Positions 1 to 5,711 of a stretch of DNA of 8,296 bases are shown in pieces. Source of the stretch: Bacteroidetes bacterium UBA7368 (GTDB taxonomy: Bacteria; Bacteroidota; Rhodothermia; Rhodothermales; UBA10348); the NCBI GenBank assembly GCA_002469915.1, contig DKOG01000124.1, forward strand, positions 1 to 8,296, written 5' to 3'. Numbering within the stretch: position 1 is the first letter of the stretch; the number at the start of each line of letters is the position of its first letter. The notes under the pieces were generated by a model, which worked only from the letters and a program-made list of their open reading frames with translations, did not search any database and had not been told where the DNA came from. Position numbers and translations under genes: made by a program.

Positions 1-12
1 CTTAGTACTCAT
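1..12 (-). other. Possible start of the next minus-strand gene
   Basis: An ATG at 10-12 on the minus strand opens MSTK and runs out of the window, 41 bases past the sensor locus stop. It could be the next gene of the same operon, but four codons are not enough to say what it is. The intervening 13-53 is AT-rich and holds no hairpin with a U-tract. Confidence 0.2.
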
Positions 13-53
13 CAATTGGATTTTGTAACAGTTTTATATGGCGTACTTCAACT

Positions 54-332
54 TTACAGTTTTTCAGAAAGATTTGAGAGCATACTCCGAATCACCATGA
101 GTCGATCCACTTGCTCCGTCAATTTATCGAGAGCAGCTCCCATGTCTTCGAGAGGATCCTCGACGTCGGCATATACATTTAATGCAATGGCCAGCTCTTT
201 GAGAAGCTCCACGTTTCCCGAAACAACAGACAGCGGATTATTGAGATCGTGCTGAATGCGTGAGATATGAGATTTCAGTTGCTCTAGGGCAGCTTTCAGC
301 TCTTCGGTGTTATGTGGTTCGGTAATCGTCAT
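54..332 (-). CDS. DHp/HisKA-like helical pair without a catalytic ATPase domain
   Basis: This open segment has 92 residues from ATG at 330-332. Residues 8-54 and 58-92 look like the two long helices of a histidine-kinase dimerisation/phosphoacceptor domain. The H box reads HDLNNPLSVVSGN, with the candidate phosphoacceptor at His28. The frame upstream of the ATG stays open to the TAA at 363-365 and encodes GFVYLRDTTQ, so the ATG may be internal to the sensor rather than a true start. The protein ends right after the second helix (SMLSNLSEKL). No N, G1 or G2 box of a HATPase_c domain is present, and only 53 bases remain in the window. Possible readings are the tail of a truncated kinase, or a phosphotransfer/dimerisation module working with a separate kinase. 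No clear ribosome-binding site was seen. Confidence 0.65.
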   Translation of the reverse strand: MTITEPHNTEELKAALEQLKSHISRIQHDLNNPLSVVSGNVELLKELAIALNVYADVEDPLEDMGAALDKLTEQVDRLMVIRSMLSNLSEKL

Positions 333-362
333 CTGGGTCGTGTCTCGCAGATATACAAACCC

Positions 363-1163
363 TTATCCGGACACCGGTTCCCTCCTTCCGGGGGACTTCG
401 GTTTGACCGATGAATCTAACGTGGCCCATAAAACGCCTACGGATCCTTCACCGTCAAGATCGATTTCAGAAGCATACCAACGGGCTCTACGTTTCCCAGA
501 TGCCGTTTTGATGATCAATTCTTGGCTTCGTTCATCCGGGCTGCCGTCAATCCAAGCGCGAAAAACATTCTGCTCTTTATGGGTGGCAAAGATCTTCCGG
601 GTGAATTTTTTCATGTCTGAAATGTCAGATTGGTCAATGCCGGTAATTAGACGAGCGGCTGGAGACCAGAAAATAGTTTCTGCTTCCTCGTTAAAAGCGA
701 CTGCAAACTGTCCTGTTGCTTGCATCATCCCTTCCAGAAGCCGTTCTGAGTACCTCATTTGGGGAAGCTCAATTTCCAACGATGCACCGTCTCCTGACAT
801 TTCACATGCCAGTTCTACGGGCGTGGCAACGGGATCAAGCTGCAAAATTTCGGCTACGATCAAGTGGCTCAATTGGTCTTTATACCGAATTGGGCGCACG
901 GAAAGGGAAATAGGTTGTGTAAGGTCTTCGGTATCGGAGGGGTAAATCTCGAAGTGATCGATCGCCACTCTATCGGATCCCTTTCTCGCCATCCACGAAT
1001 TCAACGTGGTTACAGGTAGAATTCCGTTTAACATGGACAGTGGTTGGCCTTCAATCCATCGGCTCTCAATACTCATCCGCTGAGCGAGAACTCGGTTGGC
1101 AGCGAGAATACTCCCTGCGTCCGAACAGATGAACGCTATCGATGGAATACCGTCAAAAAGTTG
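363..1163 (-). CDS. Tandem PAS segment of the interrupted sensor
   Basis: This is the middle of the sensor locus, open from just after the TAG (1164-1166) to the TAA (363-365). The first in-frame ATG is at 1074-1076 and would give 237 residues. It would also delete the opening strands of PAS1, because the 29 codons before it (LFDGIPSIAFIC, then ILAANRVLAQR) are clearly PAS sequence and contain no ATG, GTG or TTG. PAS1 ends near ISLSVRPIRYKDQLSHLIVAEIL. PAS2 starts at YSERLLEGMMQATGQFAVAF and ends at GVLWATLDSS. PAS domains bind small ligands or cofactors and relay signals to an attached transmitter. No ligand-specific residues were recognised. The missing start and domain truncation argue that this is a fragment of a longer protein rather than an independent gene; an automated caller would probably annotate 363-1076. 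Confidence 0.7.
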   Translation of the reverse strand, partial: QLFDGIPSIAFICSDAGSILAANRVLAQRMSIESRWIEGQPLSMLNGILPVTTLNSWMARKGSDRVAIDHFEIYPSDTEDLTQPISLSVRPIRYKDQLSHLIVAEILQLDPVATPVELACEMSGDGASLEIELPQMRYSERLLEGMMQATGQFAVAFNEEAETIFWSPAARLITGIDQSDISDMKKFTRKIFATHKEQNVFRAWIDGSPDERSQELIIKTASGKRRARWYASEIDLDGEGSVGVLWATLDSSVKPKSPGRREPVSG

Positions 1164-1928
1164 CTAGAAACGGGACTCCGTTTCTAAAGACTGTTCCTCA
1201 GACTTTCGGGCTATGCGAGCCAGATCCACAAAGCAGTCCGCATGGCCTCCAAGCGAGGGAGCGGTTTCAGCCCACAACCGATCAAGAGTGGCTTCCGTCA
1301 AGCGGTTTCCGCGCATGACATCCATGCTTCTTTCATCCAATTTCTTTAAGGGTTCTGTTACTCGACGTTTAAGCGTCCCCCAGATTAGCGCCGCAAGAAG
1401 CAACCACAGGATGAGACTCACAGCGAGAATCAGTCCCAAATAAAGAGACGTAGCGGCCAATACGGAACGTGGCCTACTCAACAAAACTACCCATCTTCCC
1501 ATCTCAGCATGGTGCAGCGCGGTCAACATAATTGTACCATCTCCGAACTGAACAGATTCCTGATTGAAACCGGAACGGCGTCCTTCTAAGCGCCTCCACC
1601 ATCTCTCATCAAGACGACTCCCTATGTCAGATTCCTTACTAGATGCTAGAATGTCACCCGTAGCGCTAAGTATCCAAATACGCTCATATCCCCTATTTCG
1701 AGCTAAAACGGTCAGTCCGTTCAGGCTCAGGTGTAAAGAGGCTTCGGTGTCAAACAAGGTTCTTACGGTTACCTGCTGTTCATGGAGTGCCCGGTCCTGT
1801 AATCGGTTTACTACAAAAACCGAAAGTAAAATAGCACTCATCACAAGCAACACGCCGAAAGGAATCAGGATTCCCAAAGTGAGCTTCCTCACTGGAATGC
1901 CGAGTCGAACGGTAGCAGATCGATTCAC
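1164..1928 (-). CDS. N-terminal sensor segment: two TM helices, Cache-like periplasmic domain, HAMP
   Basis: This is a 254-residue inner-membrane sensor module. A basic N-terminus (R8, R14, K15) precedes TM1 (about 17-40). A roughly 115-residue extracytoplasmic region follows, with a Cache/PAS-like stretch around 82-110 (RIWILSATGDILASS). TM2 spans 158-184, and a HAMP-like linker (RRVTEPLKKLDERSMDVMRG) leads into a polar helix ending at the TAG. The start is GTG at 1928. In-frame TAA at 1956-1958 prevents any much earlier start, and no clear Shine-Dalgarno is visible. GTG at residue 13, just before RKLTLG, is an alternative start. It lies 53 bases downstream of the LON-domain gene on the same strand, so the two are probably co-transcribed. 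If translation ends at the TAG, the product would sense a ligand but carry no output domain, which is why I read it as the front of a larger broken gene. Confidence 0.75.
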   Translation of the reverse strand: MNRSATVRLGIPVRKLTLGILIPFGVLLVMSAILLSVFVVNRLQDRALHEQQVTVRTLFDTEASLHLSLNGLTVLARNRGYERIWILSATGDILASSKESDIGSRLDERWWRRLEGRRSGFNQESVQFGDGTIMLTALHHAEMGRWVVLLSRPRSVLAATSLYLGLILAVSLILWLLLAALIWGTLKRRVTEPLKKLDERSMDVMRGNRLTEATLDRLWAETAPSLGGHADCFVDLARIARKSEEQSLETESRF

Positions 1929-1981
1929 GTTGTTAGATGGTTTTATGGGATTGCTTTATTACTCCCCAAGTATCATGCCAT

Positions 1982-2617
1982 CTACTTATCGACCTCTGGT
2001 GGAAAATCCTTGAAGTGACCGTTTGATTTAATTTTCAGGCGGATCGATTCGGCTTGCTCAACTGCAGGAATAAATTGCTCAAGATGATCAATCAAAAGGC
2101 CAATTCGGGATGATTCCGTCTGTAACTCAAGGACCTCTTGCTTCTGATCTAAGCTGAGACCAGAATTATGAGCAATAAAAAACGATAACGGATCTCGTTC
2201 CTGGTACATAGTAGGTGCCGGAGTGCGACCAGCCAGTTCCAACAACTTGATGTGTTGAGCAATAACACGCTCAATCATATTCAAATCAGCCGAGCCGGGG
2301 GTGTCCTGAACCATCTCGATGTCAGCCGTTTGATAGGCGCGAGAACGGTACAACCTGGAGACGCGGAACCGTCGCTCTCCAGTGACAACGATATCTCTTT
2401 TTCCGTCCTCCAGCTCCTCCACCTTGCTAATTCGAGCCGTACAACCCATCTGTTCCAATTTGCCCTCTCTGAAGAGCACGATACCAAACGGGATTTCTTG
2501 GGCAACACAATCGGACACTAATTCGAGATAACGGTCCTCAAAAATGTGCAAGGGCAGTACTTCTCCTGGATACAAGACGACCTGGAGGGGGAAAAGTGGT
2601 AATTTATTTAACTGCAT
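1982..2617 (-). CDS. LON substrate-binding (LON N-terminal) domain protein
   Basis: This 211-residue protein opens with LNKLPLFPLQVVLYPGEVLPLHIFEDRY, the signature start of the LON N-terminal (PF02190-type) domain. The motif continues through IPFGIVLFREGK, GCTARISKVEELEDGKRDIVVTGERRFRV and a C-terminal helical part (about 115-200). There is no AAA+ ATPase and no Ser-Lys protease domain, and the length matches the stand-alone family, so this is not Lon protease. In Lon this domain helps recognise unfolded substrates; the cellular role of the stand-alone form is poorly defined, and a quality-control role is only inferred. The start is ATG at 2615-2617 with a weak AGG four bases upstream. The stop is TAG. 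It is divergent from the outer-membrane gene and precedes the sensor locus by 53 bases on the same strand. Confidence 0.9.
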   Translation of the reverse strand: MQLNKLPLFPLQVVLYPGEVLPLHIFEDRYLELVSDCVAQEIPFGIVLFREGKLEQMGCTARISKVEELEDGKRDIVVTGERRFRVSRLYRSRAYQTADIEMVQDTPGSADLNMIERVIAQHIKLLELAGRTPAPTMYQERDPLSFFIAHNSGLSLDQKQEVLELQTESSRIGLLIDHLEQFIPAVEQAESIRLKIKSNGHFKDFPPEVDK

Positions 2618-2710
2618 GTAGCCTAATAAAATTGAGAATTGGCTTACTCCTACCGCAAACCTCTAAGTTGGTGCCGCTATTTAGAAAGTGAGTGGTATTT
2701 TAGTAGGCAC

Positions 2711-4132
2711 ATGACCACATCTGCTAAAATACTCGCCCCTCTGGACAGGCTCCGCTCACTGGGTGGCCGTCTCCGATTCCAAAAGCTAGCGGTAGGTCTC
2801 ATCCTAGGTTGCCTTTTCTCAGGGCCTTTCGCCTTCGACGTATGGGCTCAACCTTTTCCCTCCCGATCCCAAAGTGCCTCAGACTTCCTCTTTGGGTCCT
2901 ACGATGACCCAGCCGAACAATCCAATATCTCCTGGTGGCAGTCATCCAATTCTATCACGCTAAATGGCGGCTTTTCATTGATCGGGCCACAATGGTACAC
3001 CGCCTTGGGTGCCGAACTGGACACACGGAGATCTGAAACGGCCCTTCATTTATCCGGTCTTATTCGAACCGGCGTGTACGGGGCTTTTACCGAAGATACC
3101 AATGAAGTTGAAGACCTCATTCGGCTTGTCGATTATGCCCGCTTTCGCTCCAGAAAGGGTGACAACTACCTGCGCGTTGGTCCTCTTAATCGAACCCGCC
3201 TAGGTACTGGCCACCTTGTTAATTTCCTTACAACAGATGCGGCCCGCGATTCTCGCACCGTAGGGGCGGAAGCGCGGGCCAGAGGGGGCATTCTATCACT
3301 CGAAGGATTTTCTGAAAGTGTGCTTTCCGTTGGACTGATTGGCGGCCGCGCTGCCATTTCACCTTTTACACGCTTCAAAAGTCGCATTTCCACATTAACC
3401 CTAGCCGCAAGTCTAGTCACAGACCGGTCTGTCCTTTTGGAGTCAGGGCACCATTTACGGGGGCAAGAAGCCGACCTCAGAATCGAAGCGTTCCGAACCG
3501 GCGGCTTTTCATTCTTTCCCTTTGTCAGTGTAGCTCGGATACCGGAATATGGACAAGGGCTTCTGTTTGGGGCAGACCTAGAGAATCAAAACTTTATTGA
3601 TCTTGCACGTCTACACTTCCGGTTGGCCCTTCAATACAATAGTTCAGACTTCCGGTCAGGGTATTTCGGATCCTTTTATACGGTCTCAAGTCATCGAGCC
3701 AATATCCTTGCCGGCGACGGTGAGACTTCGGCCACACTCGGACTCCGTGAAATCCAGCGAGGAAACAGCATCCATTCAGAACTTCGACTGCTCATTTTTG
3801 AACGGTTTGAACTGTGGTATGCTTTTATGCGCTATCACGGAGTTCAAACGCTTAGTGAATACCATCTTCGGCTTTTCATGCACGGAAGGCAGTTTCGCAT
3901 CATGATCGGACAAGACCGACGCGGGTTAGTCGGTTTTTCTTCGCTTTTTGGAGCGCTGGGATCCGAAAACAGAATGCGTTTTGAGTTCGATTACAGGCTA
4001 TTTGGGGCATTCTGGGTGAACTTGGATGCCCATTACACCTATTCCAAGCTTGGAGAAGGCGAAGACGGCACGACTCATTTTTTAGTTGAACGCCGCTTCA
4101 ATCCTATGATCGGCCTGAAATTGAGTTGGTAG
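2711..4132 (+). CDS. Predicted outer-membrane beta-barrel protein of unknown function
   Basis: I do not recognise a named family. With ATG at 2711 the product is 473 residues. It has a basic, rather long n-region (K6, R13, R15, R20, R22, K25), a hydrophobic core (LAVGLILGCLFSGPFAF) and a likely signal-peptidase I site after VWA (about residue 46). The mature part is rich in alternating aromatic/polar strands, for example FELWYAFMRYHGV and FWVNLDAHYTYSKL. It ends in an amphipathic strand with a terminal aromatic residue (MIGLKLSW), as expected of a barrel inserted by the BAM machinery. The frame stays open back to a TTG at 2639, but that start would put 24 extra residues before the signal peptide and nearly abut the divergent LON gene, so I prefer ATG 2711. 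A weak AGG lies three bases before it. Its TAG stop is three bases from the nadA stop, tail to tail. Transport or structural function cannot be inferred. Confidence 0.8.
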   Translation: MTTSAKILAPLDRLRSLGGRLRFQKLAVGLILGCLFSGPFAFDVWAQPFPSRSQSASDFLFGSYDDPAEQSNISWWQSSNSITLNGGFSLIGPQWYTALGAELDTRRSETALHLSGLIRTGVYGAFTEDTNEVEDLIRLVDYARFRSRKGDNYLRVGPLNRTRLGTGHLVNFLTTDAARDSRTVGAEARARGGILSLEGFSESVLSVGLIGGRAAISPFTRFKSRISTLTLAASLVTDRSVLLESGHHLRGQEADLRIEAFRTGGFSFFPFVSVARIPEYGQGLLFGADLENQNFIDLARLHFRLALQYNSSDFRSGYFGSFYTVSSHRANILAGDGETSATLGLREIQRGNSIHSELRLLIFERFELWYAFMRYHGVQTLSEYHLRLFMHGRQFRIMIGQDRRGLVGFSSLFGALGSENRMRFEFDYRLFGAFWVNLDAHYTYSKLGEGEDGTTHFLVERRFNPMIGLKLSW

Positions 4133-4135
4133 CAC

Positions 4136-5128
4136 TCAGACTATCGACTGACTCATTTCAAGCATTTTCTCGATTGGTTGAAGCGCCCTGATTCGGATTG
4201 CTTCGTCTAAGTGAATCTCGGGAGCTTCGTGCTTAAGACACAGATACAATTTTTCAATTGTATTCAAGCGCATGTGCGGACACTGACTGCAACTACACCC
4301 ACTTTCTGGAGGAGCCGGAATGAATGTCTTGCCAGGAGAGTCTTTCTGCATCTGGTATAAGATGCCCTCTTCCGTTGCCACAATGAACGTGTCATGTGGC
4401 TCTTCTACCGTATATCGGCGGATCTGGCTGGTTGAACCGATAAAATCAGCATGTCTCAATACCGGTTCATCACACTCAGGGTGCGCCAACACAGGGACCC
4501 CTGGATTCCGAACTTTCAGGCGAACCAGCTTCTGTTCACTAAAGGTCTGGTGGACAATGCAAACGCCATCCCACAGCACCATCTCACGCCCCAACTTTTT
4601 ATTGAGGTAACCACCTAGGTTGCGGTCTGGAGCAAAAATGATGGGTTGGCTTTCGGGAATCTGCCGAACGATATGTTCTGCATTCGACGAAGTGCATATG
4701 ATATCACTCTGGGCCTTCGTAGCGGCAGTGCAATTGATATACGAGATGACGATGTGATTCGGATACCGAGCTTTGAACTCAGCAAACTCATCTGCTGGGC
4801 AGGCGTCGGCAAGCGAGCAGCCAGCATTCAGATCCGGAAGAAGCACTGTTTTTCCGGGATTGATAATCTTCGCGGTCTCCGCCATGAAATGCACGCCGGC
4901 AAAGACAATGATATCAGCCTCCGTTTCAGCCGCTTTTCTAGCTAACCCGAGCGAATCGCCAATAAAATCAGCGATGTCCTGAATAGCTGGCTCCTGGTAG
5001 TAATGAGCCAGAAGAACAGCATTTTTTTCCTTTTTTAGTCGGTCAATTTCGGCATACAGATCTAAAGACGGATCTATATCAGAATTGACATAGCCAATAA
5101 CCGGATCAACTTGGAGTTGGAATTCCAT
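4136..5128 (-). CDS. nadA: Quinolinate synthase NadA
   Basis: NadA condenses iminoaspartate (from NadB or aspartate dehydrogenase) with dihydroxyacetone phosphate to give quinolinate in de novo NAD synthesis, using an oxygen-sensitive [4Fe-4S] cluster. The 330-residue product shows the family landmarks: VLLAHYYQ near 38-45, [31 protein letters not shown] with Cys104, WDGVCIVH with Cys190, [14 protein letters not shown], and [11 protein letters not shown] with Cys283. By comparison with known NadA proteins, Cys104, Cys190 and Cys283 are the likely cluster ligands, so the enzyme looks intact. I chose ATG at 5126-5128 because an AAAGG (5136-5140) sits seven bases upstream. The open frame extends 43 more codons to a TTG at 5257, but that extension has no NadA similarity and would overlap the dyad at 5159-5186. 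No nadB or nadC lies in the window. Confidence 0.97.
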   Translation of the reverse strand: MEFQLQVDPVIGYVNSDIDPSLDLYAEIDRLKKEKNAVLLAHYYQEPAIQDIADFIGDSLGLARKAAETEADIIVFAGVHFMAETAKIINPGKTVLLPDLNAGCSLADACPADEFAEFKARYPNHIVISYINCTAATKAQSDIICTSSNAEHIVRQIPESQPIIFAPDRNLGGYLNKKLGREMVLWDGVCIVHQTFSEQKLVRLKVRNPGVPVLAHPECDEPVLRHADFIGSTSQIRRYTVEEPHDTFIVATEEGILYQMQKDSPGKTFIPAPPESGCSCSQCPHMRLNTIEKLYLCLKHEAPEIHLDEAIRIRALQPIEKMLEMSQSIV

Positions 5129-5135
5129 TTTTCGG

Positions 5136-5140
5136 CCTTT
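5136..5140 (-). promoter_or_regulatory. nadA ribosome-binding site
   Basis: AAAGG lies seven bases before ATG 5126-5128 and decides the nadA start over the in-frame upstream TTG. Confidence 0.6.
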
Positions 5141-5158
5141 GGGGGGCGAATTAATGCC

Positions 5159-5186
5159 AATAGGACAGATATCGAGGGGTCCTATT
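5159..5186. promoter_or_regulatory. Perfect 8-base inverted repeat upstream of nadA
   Basis: AATAGGAC (5159-5166) and GTCCTATT (5179-5186) are exact reverse complements separated by 12 bases. The element begins 31 bases upstream of the nadA ATG. It could be an operator for a dimeric repressor, or a hairpin in the nadA leader RNA. No U-tract follows, so it is not an intrinsic terminator. I cannot match it to a known NAD-regulator site or to a nadA riboswitch. Confidence 0.4.
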
Positions 5187-5221
5187 CTCTGGGTAGTTGA
5201 ACGTTCCTGACAGGCGTGCTT

Positions 5222-5231
5222 TTTACGTAAA
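5222..5231. promoter_or_regulatory. 10-base palindrome in the nadA/arsC divergent gap
   Basis: TTTACGTAAA is a perfect dyad in the middle of the gap between the two divergent genes, a usual location for an operator. Palindromes of this length arise by chance several times in a window this size, so support rests on location alone. It overlaps the last codons and stop of the possible leader ORF at 5223-5273. Confidence 0.25.
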
Positions 5232-5273
5232 GTCCGAATTACCTTCCAGCAGACCAATCGTCCTCGTTTTCAT
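5223..5273 (-). CDS. Possible 16-codon leader ORF upstream of nadA
   Basis: ATG at 5271-5273 opens [16 protein letters not shown] and stops at TAA (5223-5225), 94 bases before the nadA start. It is preceded by AGGAG (5281-5285) with a seven-base spacer, one of the best Shine-Dalgarno matches in the window. It has no run of one amino acid as in classical attenuation peptides, and I recognise no homologue. It could be a leader peptide whose translation affects the downstream inverted repeat, a remnant of a lost gene, or chance. Confidence 0.3.
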   Translation of the reverse strand: MKTRTIGLLEGNSDFT

Positions 5274-5280
5274 CACCGCT

Positions 5281-5285
5281 CTCCT
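5281..5285 (-). promoter_or_regulatory. Strong Shine-Dalgarno before the 16-codon leader ORF
   Basis: AGGAG, seven bases before ATG 5271-5273. Most genes in this window have weak or absent Shine-Dalgarno sequences, so a strong one ahead of a tiny ORF stands out. Confidence 0.35.
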
Positions 5286-5293
5286 ATATCGGA

Positions 5294-5710
5294 ATGCCTG
5301 TAAAGTCCAGCATCTTATTCCTTTGCACCCACAATAGCGCGCGATCTCAAATGGCCGAGGCGCTTATGCGACTTCACTATGGAAACGAATTCGACGTTTA
5401 TAGTGCCGGAACTGAAGCCACATTCGTGAAAAAGCCTGCTATTGCTGTGATGGAGGAGCTTGGCGTGGATATGAGTCAGCACTACTCCAAGACCATCGAA
5501 GATCTAGGTGATCTAAAAATGGACTACGTAGTTACGGTTTGCGACGATGCCCGAGAGCAGTGCCCATTCCATCCTGGAAAACGAGAGACCATTCACCACA
5601 GTTTTCCAGATCCATCAGGAAAAGGAGAACAATTTGAGGAACAGGTCGATGCATTCCGCATCACCCGCGATCAAATTTCGAAATGGCTAAACGCCCGCTT
5701 CGGGAAGTAG
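5294..5710 (+). CDS. arsC: Arsenate reductase, thioredoxin-coupled type (LMW-PTPase fold)
   Basis: This 138-residue cytosolic protein has the P-loop CTHNSARSQMAEA (Cys11 to the loop Arg17), then VCDDAREQCP with Cys83 and Cys90, and a DPSGKG loop with Asp106. In thioredoxin-linked ArsC (for example from Staphylococcus and Bacillus) the redox relay is Cys10, Cys82 and Cys89 with a general-acid Asp105. Here each is shifted by one residue, so the full relay is conserved. The non-catalytic second P-loop Cys of that family is Ala16. The likely role is reduction of arsenate to arsenite; a protein-tyrosine phosphatase activity is the alternative. No arsR, arsB or acr3 lies nearby, so this is not an ars operon. 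The start is ATG 5294 with no clear Shine-Dalgarno. The gene is divergent from nadA, and its TAG ends one base before the glyS stop. Confidence 0.85.
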   Translation: MPVKSSILFLCTHNSARSQMAEALMRLHYGNEFDVYSAGTEATFVKKPAIAVMEELGVDMSQHYSKTIEDLGDLKMDYVVTVCDDAREQCPFHPGKRETIHHSFPDPSGKGEQFEEQVDAFRITRDQISKWLNARFGK

Positions 5711-5711
5711 A

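Larger units (their letters stand above)
54..1928 (-). pseudogene. Membrane sensor protein (Cache-like/HAMP/PAS/PAS/DHp) interrupted by two in-frame stops
   Basis: Seen: from a GTG at 1926-1928 to the TAA at 54-56 the minus strand reads as one frame of 625 codons, broken only by TAG at 1164-1166 (codon 255) and TAA at 363-365 (codon 522). There is no frameshift. Domain order in the composite is TM1 (about 17-40), a periplasmic Cache-like domain (41-157), TM2 (158-184), HAMP (185-245), PAS1 (256-364), PAS2 (393-507) and a DHp/HisKA helical pair (540-624) with the H box at His560. Across the TAG the text runs ESRF-stop-QLFDGIPSIAF, the usual entry into a PAS domain. After the TAA it continues GFVYLRDTTQ, a typical PAS-exit strand. 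Both stops are one C-to-T change from a Gln codon (CAG, CAA). Inference: one ancestral gene, recently broken or damaged in the assembly. Readthrough or re-initiation is possible but unproven. The three segments are also listed separately. Confidence 0.7.

Noticed and set aside
307..945. Long plus-strand open frame opposite the PAS segment
   Set aside because: It is antisense to clear PAS coding sequence, has no domain resemblance and no ribosome site; treated as a shadow.
1164..1166. Genome-wide reassignment of TAG to an amino acid
   Set aside because: rho, radC, the arsC-like gene, the barrel gene (after its terminal aromatic residue) and the LON gene all end correctly at TAG, and the sensor also has an in-frame TAA.
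1564..2013. Plus-strand open frame of 149 codons opposite the sensor N-terminus
   Set aside because: Low-complexity basic translation antisense to a convincing membrane protein; shadow frame.
2639..2710. N-terminal extension of the barrel protein from TTG 2639
   Set aside because: It would place 24 residues before a well-formed signal peptide and nearly touch the divergent LON start; ATG 2711 is better.
3241..3280. GGCCCGCG/CGCGGGCC inverted repeat within the barrel gene
   Set aside because: An 8-base repeat with a 24-base loop is expected several times by chance in this length; no second stem and no regulatory position.
5198..5227. Sigma70-like promoter TTGAAC-18-TTTTAC for arsC
   Set aside because: The -10 box matches only three of six consensus bases.
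5129..5257. 43-codon N-terminal extension of NadA from TTG 5257
   Set aside because: No similarity to NadA, and the internal ATG has a proper AAAGG ribosome site.
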